The translations under genes were made by a program, and so were the position numbers. A stretch of 61,710 bases of DNA from Balneolaceae bacterium (GTDB lineage: Bacteria; Bacteroidota; Rhodothermia; Balneolales; Balneolaceae), in assembly GCA_017643365.1 (NCBI GenBank), contig JAEPNO010000010.1, forward strand, positions 77,743 to 139,452, given 5' to 3'. How positions within the stretch are numbered: position 1 is the stretch's first letter; each line of letters opens with the position of its first letter. Of the stretch, positions 16,563-24,663 are shown piece by piece. The notes below the pieces were generated by a model that was not told the DNA's origin, ran no database searches, and saw only the letters and a list, made by a program, of their open reading frames with translations.

Positions 16563-17594
16563 TCACTGCTTAGGCAACGCTTTTTTTATCTCTTTGATAA
16601 GCCCGGGACCTTTGTAAACCATGCCGGTATAGATTTGCAGGAGATTTGCTCCGGCTTCAATTTTATCTAATGCAGACTGTGCATTGTTGATTCCACCCAC
16701 GCCAATAATCGGCTTTTTGCCTTGCAAAAACTCATTCAACCAACCAATTACCTTGGTACTCTTCTTATGGATAGCAGCTCCACTTAACCCACCGTTACCA
16801 ATTTTGGTAAGTGTATCAGCATCGGTCGTAAGTTCAGATCGGTCGGAAGAGGTGTTCGTTGCAACATACCCATCAATTGAATACGACTCACAGATTTCCA
16901 CTAGTTTTTCAAGATCTGATTTTGCGGTATCTACCGAGAATTTAACCAAGGTAGGTTTGCGGTCGTTCTGATTTAATGGCAATCCTTTTAGTAAGGCTTC
17001 CAATGCAGCAGGATTTTCGAATGTCTTGCCTTCGCCGGTATTGGGGCAAGAGATGTTTACGGTGATATAATCGGCAACTTCAGCAGCTTTTTGATAGCTG
17101 TACGCGTAATCTTCAACTGCTGCATCACCATGAATTGTGGCATCATTGGTTTTAGCGATATTGATTCCTAACGGAATCGATAAGTTTAGGGTTTTTAAGC
17201 GATCGGTTATTACATCTGCACCTTCATTATTCAAGCCCATTCGGTTTATCAACGAGTGATCCTCAGGCAACCTGAATGCTCTCGGTTTTGGATTGCCTTC
17301 AGCGGCTTTTGCGGTAATACTTCCGATTTCAACAAAGCCGAAACCCATGGCTTGCATGGCGATAGGTGTGACGCCATTCTTGTCAAAACCGGCGGCTAAT
17401 CCAACCGGGTTCGGGAATGTTAACCCAAAATACTCTTTTCTCAACCCGGCATCATTTCCACCATACATCATCCTGCAAATTGAAAGCAGTGCAGCAGATT
17501 GCGAAGTTCGTTGCGCCCAATCAACTGCAAGTTCGTGAGCGCTTTCAGCGTCTTTATTGAATAAATAGGGCTTGAGGATGGTAGAGTAGAGCAT
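16563..17594 (-). CDS. pyrD: Dihydroorotate dehydrogenase, quinone-type (class 2) fold
   Basis: A 343-residue flavoenzyme oxidising dihydroorotate to orotate in pyrimidine synthesis, normally at the membrane with quinone as acceptor. The start at 17594 gives MLYSTILKPYLFNKDAESAHELAV, the usual class 2 N-terminal helix for membrane association. Twenty upstream in-frame codons are rejected. FMN-binding motifs are present: GLAAGFDKNG, GFGFVEIGSITAKA, NRMGLNNEGAD, GVGGINNA and LLQIYTGMVYKGP. The catalytic-base loop reads NISCPNTGEGKTF, with cysteine where class 2 enzymes usually have serine. The gene is convergent with the TPR gene, with no bases between the stop codons, and is divergent from pabB. 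Confidence 0.93.
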   Translation of the reverse strand: MLYSTILKPYLFNKDAESAHELAVDWAQRTSQSAALLSICRMMYGGNDAGLRKEYFGLTFPNPVGLAAGFDKNGVTPIAMQAMGFGFVEIGSITAKAAEGNPKPRAFRLPEDHSLINRMGLNNEGADVITDRLKTLNLSIPLGINIAKTNDATIHGDAAVEDYAYSYQKAAEVADYITVNISCPNTGEGKTFENPAALEALLKGLPLNQNDRKPTLVKFSVDTAKSDLEKLVEICESYSIDGYVATNTSSDRSELTTDADTLTKIGNGGLSGAAIHKKSTKVIGWLNEFLQGKKPIIGVGGINNAQSALDKIEAGANLLQIYTGMVYKGPGLIKEIKKALPKQ

Positions 17595-17673
17595 GCGATT
17601 TTTTGTTTTTGATGATACGAAAACACATAAAAGAAAACCGAAAAGCCTTATCATTCAGCCCGAATAAATTCAG

Positions 17674-18936
17674 ATGCCAAGAATACCCATTCAAATAGAG
17701 GAATTAATAACTGCACTACCGCAAACGGTAGAGGTGGTGATACTTGAGTCGCAAAAAATCGATCATTCTGCCAGCAAAAAATCATATGTGGCAATTAAAT
17801 CGCGATCCTCAATAAAGGCATATCAGGATAACATCATTGTTACGAAAGACGGATTTCAAAAAACGTGGACGGAAAACCCTTGGATTGCTTTAAAAGAATT
17901 CGCAGATGACACCTCTGACTGGCTTTTTGGTTTTCTGGGATATGATCTGAAATCATTTATCGAAGATGTTGCCTCCTCGAATAAATCTTTGATCGAGGTG
18001 CCGGATCTATATTTCATGAACCCTGAGATTTTAATCGAAATTACGGCCACCGGTGAGGGGATTTTTTTAAAAGGAACAGTTAGCGATTTAGAAAATTTGC
18101 TTGAACCTACTGATACCCAGCCTTTCGGTATTCATCAACAAAAAAGCATCGATAAAAAGCAGTTTATTGAAGATGTAAAACGCATTAAGCACCGGATTTA
18201 TGAAGGCGATGTGTATGAAGTAAATTACTCATATGCGCACCAGTTTGAATGTGAAGGCAATTCTTATGAATTGTTTCAGCAGATGAGGGAGCGGGGTGAG
18301 GTGCCGTTCGCGGCGTACATGCAATTTGAAGGTATCAACGTTTGTTGTTCATCGCCTGAACGATTTTTGAAAAAAGAGGGCAGAAGTCTGTTTTCTCAAC
18401 CCATTAAAGGCACCATCCCCAATAATGAGTCGCACAGTTTAGCAGATTTGACATCCGAGAAAAATCGTGCAGAAAACTTGATGATTGTAGATCTGGTTCG
18501 CAACGATTTGAACCGTGTTTCGGAACCGGGAAGTGTGCAGGTTGAATCGCTGTTTGAAGTGCAGAGTTTTAAAACGGTGCATCAATTGGTTTCTACAATT
18601 ACCGCTACATCTAAAAACAATGTTCATCCCGTTGATTTAATTGAGGCTTGTTTCCCTATGGGTTCAATGACCGGAGCGCCAAAAATTGCAGCCATGGAAA
18701 TAATCGAAGAAATCGAGCATTATAAACGTGGATTGTACTCGGGTGCGATCGGATATTTTACACCCGATCAGGATTTTGATTTAAATGTGGTGATCAGAAC
18801 TGCTATAATCAACAAGAACACATTGGTTTACCCGGTTGGTGGTGCAATCACAGCTGACTCCGATCCGGAAGATGAATGGCACGAAACTTTGGTTAAAACC
18901 GAAGCACTCAAAAATACTTTAGAAATATTGGATTAG
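17674..18936 (+). CDS. pabB: Aminodeoxychorismate synthase component I
   Basis: A 420-residue chorismate-binding enzyme that aminates chorismate for p-aminobenzoate and folate synthesis. The C-terminal chorismate-binding domain is complete: YEVNYSYAHQFE, the loop PIKGTIPNN (about residue 242), MIVDLVRNDLNRV, and SMTGAPKIAAMEIIEEIE. The lysine in PIKGT is the PabB hallmark; anthranilate synthase TrpE has alanine there. The N-terminal domain is shorter than in enteric PabB. No glutamine amidotransferase (PabA) or lyase (PabC) gene is next to it. It is divergent from pyrD with a 79-base gap. Confidence 0.88.
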   Translation: MPRIPIQIEELITALPQTVEVVILESQKIDHSASKKSYVAIKSRSSIKAYQDNIIVTKDGFQKTWTENPWIALKEFADDTSDWLFGFLGYDLKSFIEDVASSNKSLIEVPDLYFMNPEILIEITATGEGIFLKGTVSDLENLLEPTDTQPFGIHQQKSIDKKQFIEDVKRIKHRIYEGDVYEVNYSYAHQFECEGNSYELFQQMRERGEVPFAAYMQFEGINVCCSSPERFLKKEGRSLFSQPIKGTIPNNESHSLADLTSEKNRAENLMIVDLVRNDLNRVSEPGSVQVESLFEVQSFKTVHQLVSTITATSKNNVHPVDLIEACFPMGSMTGAPKIAAMEIIEEIEHYKRGLYSGAIGYFTPDQDFDLNVVIRTAIINKNTLVYPVGGAITADSDPEDEWHETLVKTEALKNTLEILD

Positions 18937-18993
18937 GGTTGAATGATATCGTTCGTGGATAAGTTGTATTGATAACAAACTCAACAGGTGAAA

Positions 18994-20499
18994 ATGACTA
19001 GTACAAAGCCAAGTATTTCAACATTAGGTGAACTGAAGGCAAGTGGGTGGAAATCAATCTCGGTAAAAGATGAACTTCGTAAAAACTTAATTGCATCCAT
19101 GAAATCGGGTGCTCCGATTTTTGAAGGAATTCTTGGGTATGAGAAAACCGTGTTGCCTCAAATTCAACATGCCATACTTTCCCGACATGATCTGATTTTA
19201 CTTGGATTAAGAGGTCAGGCGAAAACGCGAATTTTACGGTCTTTAGTTAATTTTCTGGATGAGTACATGCCCGTGATAGCAGGGTCAGAGATTAATGACG
19301 ATCCTCTAAATCCACTTTCTAAATTTGCGTTAAATCTTATCGCAGATAAAGGGGATGAAACCCCAATCGATTGGGTACATCGGAATCATCGCTATGGCGA
19401 AAAGTTAGCCACTCCCGACACTACCGTTGCCGATCTGATAGGAGACATCGACCCGATAAAAGCAGCTACCAACAAATTGAATTTGGCCGATGAGAATGCC
19501 ATCAATTTTGGGCTTATTCCCAGAACCAATCGTGGGATCTTTGTGATCAATGAATTGCCCGATCTCCAGCCGAGAATTCAGGTAGCGTTGCTTAACATCA
19601 TGCAAGAGCGTGATATTCAAATTCGTGGGTTTAATGTGCGCATCCCTTTAGATATTTCGATGGCGTTTTCAGCAAATCCCGAAGATTACACCAATCGCGG
19701 TAATATTATTACGCCGTTAAAAGATCGAATCGATGCTCAGATTATCACGCATTATCCGAAAGAGTTGGAAATCGGAATAAAGATTACACAGCAAGAAGCT
19801 TGGCATCAACGCGAAGATTCTGTACAGGTTCATGTACCTGATGTGTATCGAGAAATTATCGAGCGAGCAGCTTTTGAAGCCCGTGAATCGGAATATGTGG
19901 ATCAAAAAAGTGGGGTGTCTACAAGAATGACGATCACTGCGATGGAGCAAATACTTTCATCGGCAGAGCGTAGAGCCGTGTTGAATGGTGAAGGAGAAGC
20001 GACCGTACGTATTGCTGATATCTATCATATGGTTCCTGCACTAACCGGGAAGCTGGAATTGGTTTACGAAGGTGAGCAAGAAGGGGCAATCAGCGTTGCG
20101 AAACACATAGTTGGCAAAGCAATTAGCAAAACTTTTAAAGCCTATTTCCCTGATCCACAAAACCGAAATGGTGATGGGAAATCGAAGTATGAAGCCATTA
20201 TTGAATGGTTTACTAAGGGCAACGAAATAAATTTACCCGACGTGCTGCCAACCAAAGAGTATAAACTTGCTCTTGACAGTGTGGAAGGTCTCAAACCATT
20301 GGTGGTTTCTCAATTAAATAAACCAAAAAAAGTTGAAATGTATGCGATGATGGATCTGGTTCTGGAAGCATTGCATCAAAATTCGATGCTAAGTAAAGAA
20401 GATTTAGACGACCATACGACCTATTCTGATATGCTTGGGTCCATGTTTTCATCGATTAATAATATAGATGATGATGACTTTGATGAATTTGACATATAG
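18994..20499 (+). CDS. MgChl-I-like AAA+ ATPase
   Basis: A 501-residue protein. The ATG at 18994 follows an AACAGG ribosome site, and a GTG two codons earlier is less likely. The AAA+ core is related to the magnesium chelatase I and MoxR group: nucleotide-binding segment ILLGLRGQAKTRILRSL (about 70), a Walker B-like region around GIFVINELPDLQPRIQVALL, and sensor region AFSANPEDYTNRGNIITPLKDR. It ends in an acidic tail. Such ATPases usually act with a von Willebrand-factor-type protein on metal insertion or complex remodelling. None is adjacent here; the next gene is ribosomal protein bL31. Not a photosynthetic chelatase by context. Confidence 0.8.
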   Translation: MTSTKPSISTLGELKASGWKSISVKDELRKNLIASMKSGAPIFEGILGYEKTVLPQIQHAILSRHDLILLGLRGQAKTRILRSLVNFLDEYMPVIAGSEINDDPLNPLSKFALNLIADKGDETPIDWVHRNHRYGEKLATPDTTVADLIGDIDPIKAATNKLNLADENAINFGLIPRTNRGIFVINELPDLQPRIQVALLNIMQERDIQIRGFNVRIPLDISMAFSANPEDYTNRGNIITPLKDRIDAQIITHYPKELEIGIKITQQEAWHQREDSVQVHVPDVYREIIERAAFEARESEYVDQKSGVSTRMTITAMEQILSSAERRAVLNGEGEATVRIADIYHMVPALTGKLELVYEGEQEGAISVAKHIVGKAISKTFKAYFPDPQNRNGDGKSKYEAIIEWFTKGNEINLPDVLPTKEYKLALDSVEGLKPLVVSQLNKPKKVEMYAMMDLVLEALHQNSMLSKEDLDDHTTYSDMLGSMFSSINNIDDDDFDEFDI

Positions 20500-20565
20500 T
20501 GATTGATATCACGGAAAGAACATCGTATATTTAAAGCCTTTCGCAAAATTGAATATAGCCAAGAC

Positions 20566-20775
20566 ATGAAACAAGGTATTCATCCAGATTACAAAGAAGT
20601 TACTGTTGTACTGAGCGATGGCTCAGAAATCAAAACAAGAAGTACAATTAACACCAAAGATGGTGTGTACAAAACGGAGATTGATTCAAAAAATCACCCG
20701 TTTTATACTAAAAAAGCGTTCACCGCCAAAGCTGGTCGTGTGGATCGTTTCAAAAGAATGTACACGAAGAAATAA
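20566..20775 (+). CDS. rpmE: Ribosomal protein bL31
   Basis: A 69-residue large-subunit protein. The frame is open from 20503, but the ATG at 20566 gives the family start MKQGIHPDYKEV. Characteristic segments are SKNHPFYTKKAF and GRVDRFKRMYTKK. There are no cysteines, so it is a zinc-free variant. It is followed after 21 bases by a terminator. The gap of 66 bases after the AAA gene could hold its own promoter. Confidence 0.93.
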   Translation: MKQGIHPDYKEVTVVLSDGSEIKTRSTINTKDGVYKTEIDSKNHPFYTKKAFTAKAGRVDRFKRMYTKK

Positions 20776-20796
20776 TCCTATTTCTCCATGGATTTC

Positions 20797-20831
20797 AAAA
20801 GGATGTATCATATTGGTGCATCCTTTTTTTT
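20797..20831 (+). terminator. Rho-independent terminator after rpmE
   Basis: GGATGTA pairs with TGCATCC (one G-T pair), the stem is extended by flanking A and T, and a run of eight or more T follows. Confidence 0.8.
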
Positions 20832-20842
20832 ATAGCTGAACA

Positions 20843-21478
20843 ATGAAGATAGAAATATTCGAAGTTGGTCCCTTTCTTGAGAATACCTATCTGCTGGAGC
20901 AGAACGGGGAGGCTATTTTATTTGATCCCGGTTTTTCTTCCGTATCAGAGTTTCAGCGTTTTACAACTCATCTTGAGCAAACAGGTTCAAAGCTTATTGC
21001 TATCCTGTTAACTCATTCGCACGTAGATCATGTGCTAGGGCTTCAGCAAGTGCTCAAACACTTTGATGTGCCTGTGTATCTAAACACAGATGATCTGTTC
21101 TTGTGGGAGAACTTTGGCAATCAGGCTACTATGTTTGGCTTACGCCAAGTGGGCTTTAGTTTCACACCCAATTCGCTTCCTGTTGATGCTCCATTTGAGA
21201 TCGGATCATTCAACTTCGAGTGTTTATACACTCCTGGGCATTCTCCTGATCACACCGCGTTTTATGTGAAAGAAGAGAAATTTTGTATTGCCGGTGATGC
21301 TCTGTTTAAAGAAAGTGTAGGTCGTACCGATTTATATGAAGGTTCTTTAGATGTGCTTTCAGAATCTATCAAAACGAAATTGTACTCGTTGCCTGATGAT
21401 ACCACAATTTATCCCGGGCACGGACCTTCAACCACCATCGGTCACGAAAAGAAATTCAACCCGTTTGTAAGAGGCTAA
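20843..21478 (+). CDS. Metallo-beta-lactamase fold hydrolase, glyoxalase II-like
   Basis: A 211-residue protein with the full metal site: HSHVDH (about 57-62), HSPDHTAF, GDALFKESVGRTDL and YPGHGPST. The GRTD and PGHG forms put it with the glyoxalase II/YcbL group of thioester hydrolases rather than lactamases. The true substrate cannot be told. The stop codon overlaps that of the convergent gene at 21475 by four bases. It follows the rpmE terminator closely, so its promoter must lie within or just beyond it. Confidence 0.88.
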   Translation: MKIEIFEVGPFLENTYLLEQNGEAILFDPGFSSVSEFQRFTTHLEQTGSKLIAILLTHSHVDHVLGLQQVLKHFDVPVYLNTDDLFLWENFGNQATMFGLRQVGFSFTPNSLPVDAPFEIGSFNFECLYTPGHSPDHTAFYVKEEKFCIAGDALFKESVGRTDLYEGSLDVLSESIKTKLYSLPDDTTIYPGHGPSTTIGHEKKFNPFVRG

Positions 21479-22080
21479 TCCTTTTTTAGGTCTTCAATTT
21501 TCTGTTGATACTCGGTAGCTTTTTCTTCATCAGAAACAACCAAACGCTCATACATTTTAATCGCTTCCTTCTTGTTGCCCTGTGCTATATGAATCTTAGC
21601 TAGGGTTTCAGAAACAATGTCTTCGATGTTGTTCGCATCTGAGCTCAGATCTTCAACTTCACCATCATCATCCAGAGGAATTTGAATGCGCTGCGTTTCA
21701 ACTGCTTCCAGCATTTCGATCAATCGATCCAAATCTAACACCGGAGAGCGTCGAGAGCCTTGAGTAAAAGAAGTTTTTTCGGAGTACCTGCTTGCGGGAA
21801 CTTTAGCATCAAACTTTTCGGGGTGCACCAAAAAATAATGCAGATGCTCCATAAGCGGACTTCCGGGAGCATAATTTTTTGCAATCAATGCCTCTTTAAT
21901 GGCTGACTTCTGATCATCTTTTAAATGATAGAACCAAGCTAATAAAAAATGACCAACTGCATCCGGGTCGCGTTTTTTTACCTGTTTTTGAAGCTTTAGA
22001 ATTGCTTTTTCCTGATCGGACTCAAAAATATCTACGAACGAGGATAGCGACTGCGGTATGTTAAAAGGAATCTGCTGCAT
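21475..22080 (-). CDS. Uncharacterised protein with C-terminal TPR-like helices
   Basis: A 201-residue soluble protein. The start at 22080 (MQQIPFNIPQSLSSF) is preferred over the open extension to 22101. The N-terminal third resembles a helical repeat (DPDAVGHFLLAWFYHLKDDQ). The C-terminus has a TPR-like unit (ETLAKIHIAQGNKKEAIKMY). An acidic linker lies between. It is the last gene of a minus-strand run starting with the sigma-54 activator and lptE, 41 bases after lptE. The family is common in Bacteroidota-type genomes as a hypothetical protein. Confidence 0.75.
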   Translation of the reverse strand: MQQIPFNIPQSLSSFVDIFESDQEKAILKLQKQVKKRDPDAVGHFLLAWFYHLKDDQKSAIKEALIAKNYAPGSPLMEHLHYFLVHPEKFDAKVPASRYSEKTSFTQGSRRSPVLDLDRLIEMLEAVETQRIQIPLDDDGEVEDLSSDANNIEDIVSETLAKIHIAQGNKKEAIKMYERLVVSDEEKATEYQQKIEDLKKD

Positions 22081-22121
22081 GTGGATGCAATAATACAGCA
22101 CCTGCTATTATTAAACAATGT

Positions 22122-22640
22122 TTACCAGCTACTTACTGCCTCGTTGAACATATTATTTGCAATCTGTTCAAGAGCTTCATCTGCGGCGTTATCTTCGCCT
22201 TCGATTGGATCGTCGGTTGGGTCGAAGGTGAAAGTGCCGGAAAAACTTTTGTTTTCCCATTCGCTTTCTGCATTCATTCGATAAGAGAATGTCGCTCGAA
22301 CTTGTATCTGAACTTGATTCTGATTGGCTTGTTCATTGCCACCAATACTAAACGGGCGATTACTATAGCTAACGATTTGTCCGGTTAAAATGGCGTCGGC
22401 ATCTTGCTCATTATTCGCCAGTGATAGCTTACTTTCGTTCACAAATCGTTGCAACAATACGTCATTTAAACGATCAGAAAGATCACCAATTCCCGAGTTC
22501 GATTGATCAGGGAAAAACGGAATGAAAATAGTATTCACACCTTCCGGAATAGAAGTACCGGTAAAGCTGTAACGCAAACAACCAGAGTTAATAAGGCACA
22601 TGGTAAACAGAAGTAAGAATAAACGCTTATGCAAGGCCAT
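22122..22640 (-). CDS. lptE: LptE-like LPS assembly lipoprotein
   Basis: A 172-residue lipoprotein (signal MALHKRLFLLLFTMCLINSGC). It has the Bacteroidota LptE pattern: CLRYSFTGTSIPEGVNTIFI at the N-terminus, then LSDRLNDVLLQRFVNESKL, a beta strand pair around ADAILTGQIVSYSNRP, and a C-terminal helix ALEQIANNMFNEAVSSW. LptE plugs the LptD barrel and guides lipopolysaccharide to the outer leaflet. The start codon lies 14 bases inside the end of the sigma-54 activator gene, so the two are translationally coupled. Confidence 0.88.
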   Translation of the reverse strand: MALHKRLFLLLFTMCLINSGCLRYSFTGTSIPEGVNTIFIPFFPDQSNSGIGDLSDRLNDVLLQRFVNESKLSLANNEQDADAILTGQIVSYSNRPFSIGGNEQANQNQVQIQVRATFSYRMNAESEWENKSFSGTFTFDPTDDPIEGEDNAADEALEQIANNMFNEAVSSW

Positions 22641-23934
22641 ATTGGTCTAATTTACGGTAAAGTGTTCGTTCACTGATTCCGAGTGCTTCCGACGCTTTAC
22701 GTCGATTTCCATCGTACTTTTCTAACGCTTTTTTGATCAAAAATTGTTCGGTGTCTTCGATGGAAGGAATTTCATCAGAGCTAAAAAACTCTTCAATTTC
22801 GGAGCTTTCTTCGTACACTTCTGGTTCTGTTTCCTCATTATCATCCGGCAAGTTACGCATGCCAAGTGGAGTCTCGATATCAGGACTGTACTTAATTAGC
22901 TGCTCGGTAGCTGCTTGCAGTCCACTGGTCGAAATTTCAGGCAATGCAGGCAACTGTTTGTTCGAATTTGAAAATGAACTGTATAAGAATTTGGCGAGCA
23001 TCTTCTTAACATCACCGATATCGTTACTTAATTCAACCAAAGCACGGTAGATCAACTCCCGATCACGTTTGCTAAAACTTTCTTCGAAATCTCTGCTATC
23101 ACTTTCTTTTTTATCAGCAACCATCGGAAGATTATCTGCAGAACCACTGCGTTGGCGCCCTTTCAGATATTTCTGTAATCGTTCTGCATCAATAAACTGT
23201 GATTTCTCTAACACTACTAACTGCTCGGCTACATTGCGAAGCTCACGGATGTTTCCGGGCCAGCGATAGGAAACCAGCAATTCTCTGGCTTCATCAGAAA
23301 AGCCTTTAAACACAGAATCGTAACGAGTTGAAAATTCTTGCACAAATTTTCTGAATATCTCGATGATATCTTCTTGTCGATCTCTTAGTGGTGGCAGAAG
23401 AATTTGAACGGTATTGAGGCGATAGTATAAATCTTCTCGAAAGGAATCTTCTTCAACTAATTGCCAAAGATCTTTATTGGTGGCGGCAATAATCCTCACA
23501 TTGGTGGTTTGCACTTTGCTCGATCCAACCCGAAAGAACTCACCATTCTCTAAAACTCGAAGTAGTTTTACCTGTACATTTTTTGGTGTATCCCCAATTT
23601 CATCCAGAAAGATAGTCCCGCCATCTGCTTTCTCGAAATATCCTTCCCGACTTTCATTAGCACCCGTAAATGCGCCTTTTTCGTGCCCAAATAATTCGCT
23701 TTCGATAATTCCTTCTGGGATAGCCCCACAGTTGACAATCACTAGATTGTGGTGTTTTCTTGAGCTTAATCCATGAATAGCGCGCGCGGTTACATCTTTA
23801 CCAACACCGCTTTCTCCCTGTAATAAAACAGTGATATCAGCTTTAGAAACCTGCATGATCTTATCGACCACCTGTTTCATGGAGTCCGATTTACCTAATA
23901 ATCCAAATTGTTCTTGAAATACTTCTCTGTCCAT
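22627..23934 (-). CDS. Sigma-54-dependent activator (AAA+ and Fis HTH, no receiver domain)
   Basis: A 435-residue bacterial enhancer-binding protein. It starts almost directly with the AAA+ domain: Walker A GESGVGKD (40-47), the sigma-54 contact loop GAFTGA (87-92), Walker B GGTIFLDEIGD, and the R-finger region around YRLNTVQILLPPLRDR. A long acidic linker follows (about 260-390), then a Fis-type helix-turn-helix (NRRKASEALGISERTLYRKL). The absence of a sensor or receiver domain means control is by level, by the linker or by a partner. It is cotranscribed with lptE, pointing to an envelope-stress or outer-membrane regulon. Bacteroidota-type genomes often pair this regulator with lptE. Confidence 0.92.
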   Translation of the reverse strand: MDREVFQEQFGLLGKSDSMKQVVDKIMQVSKADITVLLQGESGVGKDVTARAIHGLSSRKHHNLVIVNCGAIPEGIIESELFGHEKGAFTGANESREGYFEKADGGTIFLDEIGDTPKNVQVKLLRVLENGEFFRVGSSKVQTTNVRIIAATNKDLWQLVEEDSFREDLYYRLNTVQILLPPLRDRQEDIIEIFRKFVQEFSTRYDSVFKGFSDEARELLVSYRWPGNIRELRNVAEQLVVLEKSQFIDAERLQKYLKGRQRSGSADNLPMVADKKESDSRDFEESFSKRDRELIYRALVELSNDIGDVKKMLAKFLYSSFSNSNKQLPALPEISTSGLQAATEQLIKYSPDIETPLGMRNLPDDNEETEPEVYEESSEIEEFFSSDEIPSIEDTEQFLIKKALEKYDGNRRKASEALGISERTLYRKLDQYGLA

Positions 23935-23995
23935 AATTTATATGTGTATCTATTTGTGATACGAGGTGGAGATTATTCTTTTTATGACCGTTTAA

Positions 23996-24475
23996 TTATT
24001 TAATCATCTCCGTTGCCTGTTCAATCGGTAGTTTTCGTGTTTCTTTAAAACTTGATAATACTAAGTTTGAACGGGTTTTATCCACTCCGGACCAAGATTG
24101 AATACGCGATAATAATTGCTCGAACGATGACGTGTTTTTAGTCCGAACTTTTAATAAATGCGAACCTTCGCCTGTAATCGAATGGCATTCAAGAATCTCG
24201 GGCTCATCTTGCACTTTTTCTACAAAACTCGGGTAATTTTCAGAACCATCAATTTGTACAAACAGAAAGGCGCTGATGTCGAAGTTGAAGTTACGGGCGT
24301 TTAACACCGCATAATATCCTTCGATCAAGCCTTTTTCTTCCAGCTTTTTCATTCTCTCTGAAACAGAGGGTACAGACAGGTTCACCATTTCAGCGATTTT
24401 ATTCCGCTGTGCCCGCCCATTTTCTTGAAGGTGATTTAAAATCGAAATGTCAATTTCGTCAAGCATATTGCTCAT
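23996..24475 (-). CDS. Lrp/AsnC-family transcriptional regulator
   Basis: A 159-residue protein. The N-terminal winged helix is typical (LDEIDISILNHLQENGRAQR, VNLSVPSVSERMKKLEEKGLI). The C-terminal ligand-binding RAM domain includes AFLFVQIDG and CHSITGEGSHLLKVRTKN. ATGs at 24475 and 24466 both fit. It likely binds an amino acid and acts as an oligomer. It is divergent from serS, and a strong palindrome lies 45 bases before its start. Confidence 0.92.
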   Translation of the reverse strand: MSNMLDEIDISILNHLQENGRAQRNKIAEMVNLSVPSVSERMKKLEEKGLIEGYYAVLNARNFNFDISAFLFVQIDGSENYPSFVEKVQDEPEILECHSITGEGSHLLKVRTKNTSSFEQLLSRIQSWSGVDKTRSNLVLSSFKETRKLPIEQATEMIK

Positions 24476-24519
24476 GATCTACTCACTATTTCCTAAAATT
24501 TCTAACAATCATTAAAAAT

Positions 24520-24538
24520 AACCTAAATAATTTAGGTT
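24520..24538. promoter_or_regulatory. Candidate Lrp-family operator palindrome
   Basis: A perfect 19-base palindrome AACCTAAATAATTTAGGTT (nine-base arms, one central base), with an AT-rich centre and CTA/TAG flanks as in Lrp-type sites. A weaker relative (CCTAAAATTTCTAA) lies at 24492-24505, about 30 bases away. It is located between the divergent lrp-like gene and serS, so autoregulation is the simplest reading. Confidence 0.55.
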
Positions 24539-24624
24539 GGCAATGGCGATGCGGTGATTTTTACAATCAAAAGCACGGTAGAGTTTTTAGCTAAAAATGA
24601 TTCAAAACGAAGTGAAAACTGCTG

Positions 24625-24632
24625 TATCTTTG
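24625..24632 (+). promoter_or_regulatory. Bacteroidota-type -7 box upstream of serS
   Basis: TATCTTTG fits the TAnnTTTG -7 consensus used by primary sigma factors in Bacteroidota. It lies 32 bases before the serS start. No clear -33 TTTG was found at the expected distance. Confidence 0.4.
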
Positions 24633-24663
24633 ATGAGAAAATAAATCGAAAAAACTCTCAGAA

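Noticed and set aside
18994-20499. Photosynthetic magnesium chelatase subunit
   Set aside because: No other bacteriochlorophyll genes are nearby, and this ATPase fold is common in non-photosynthetic bacteria.
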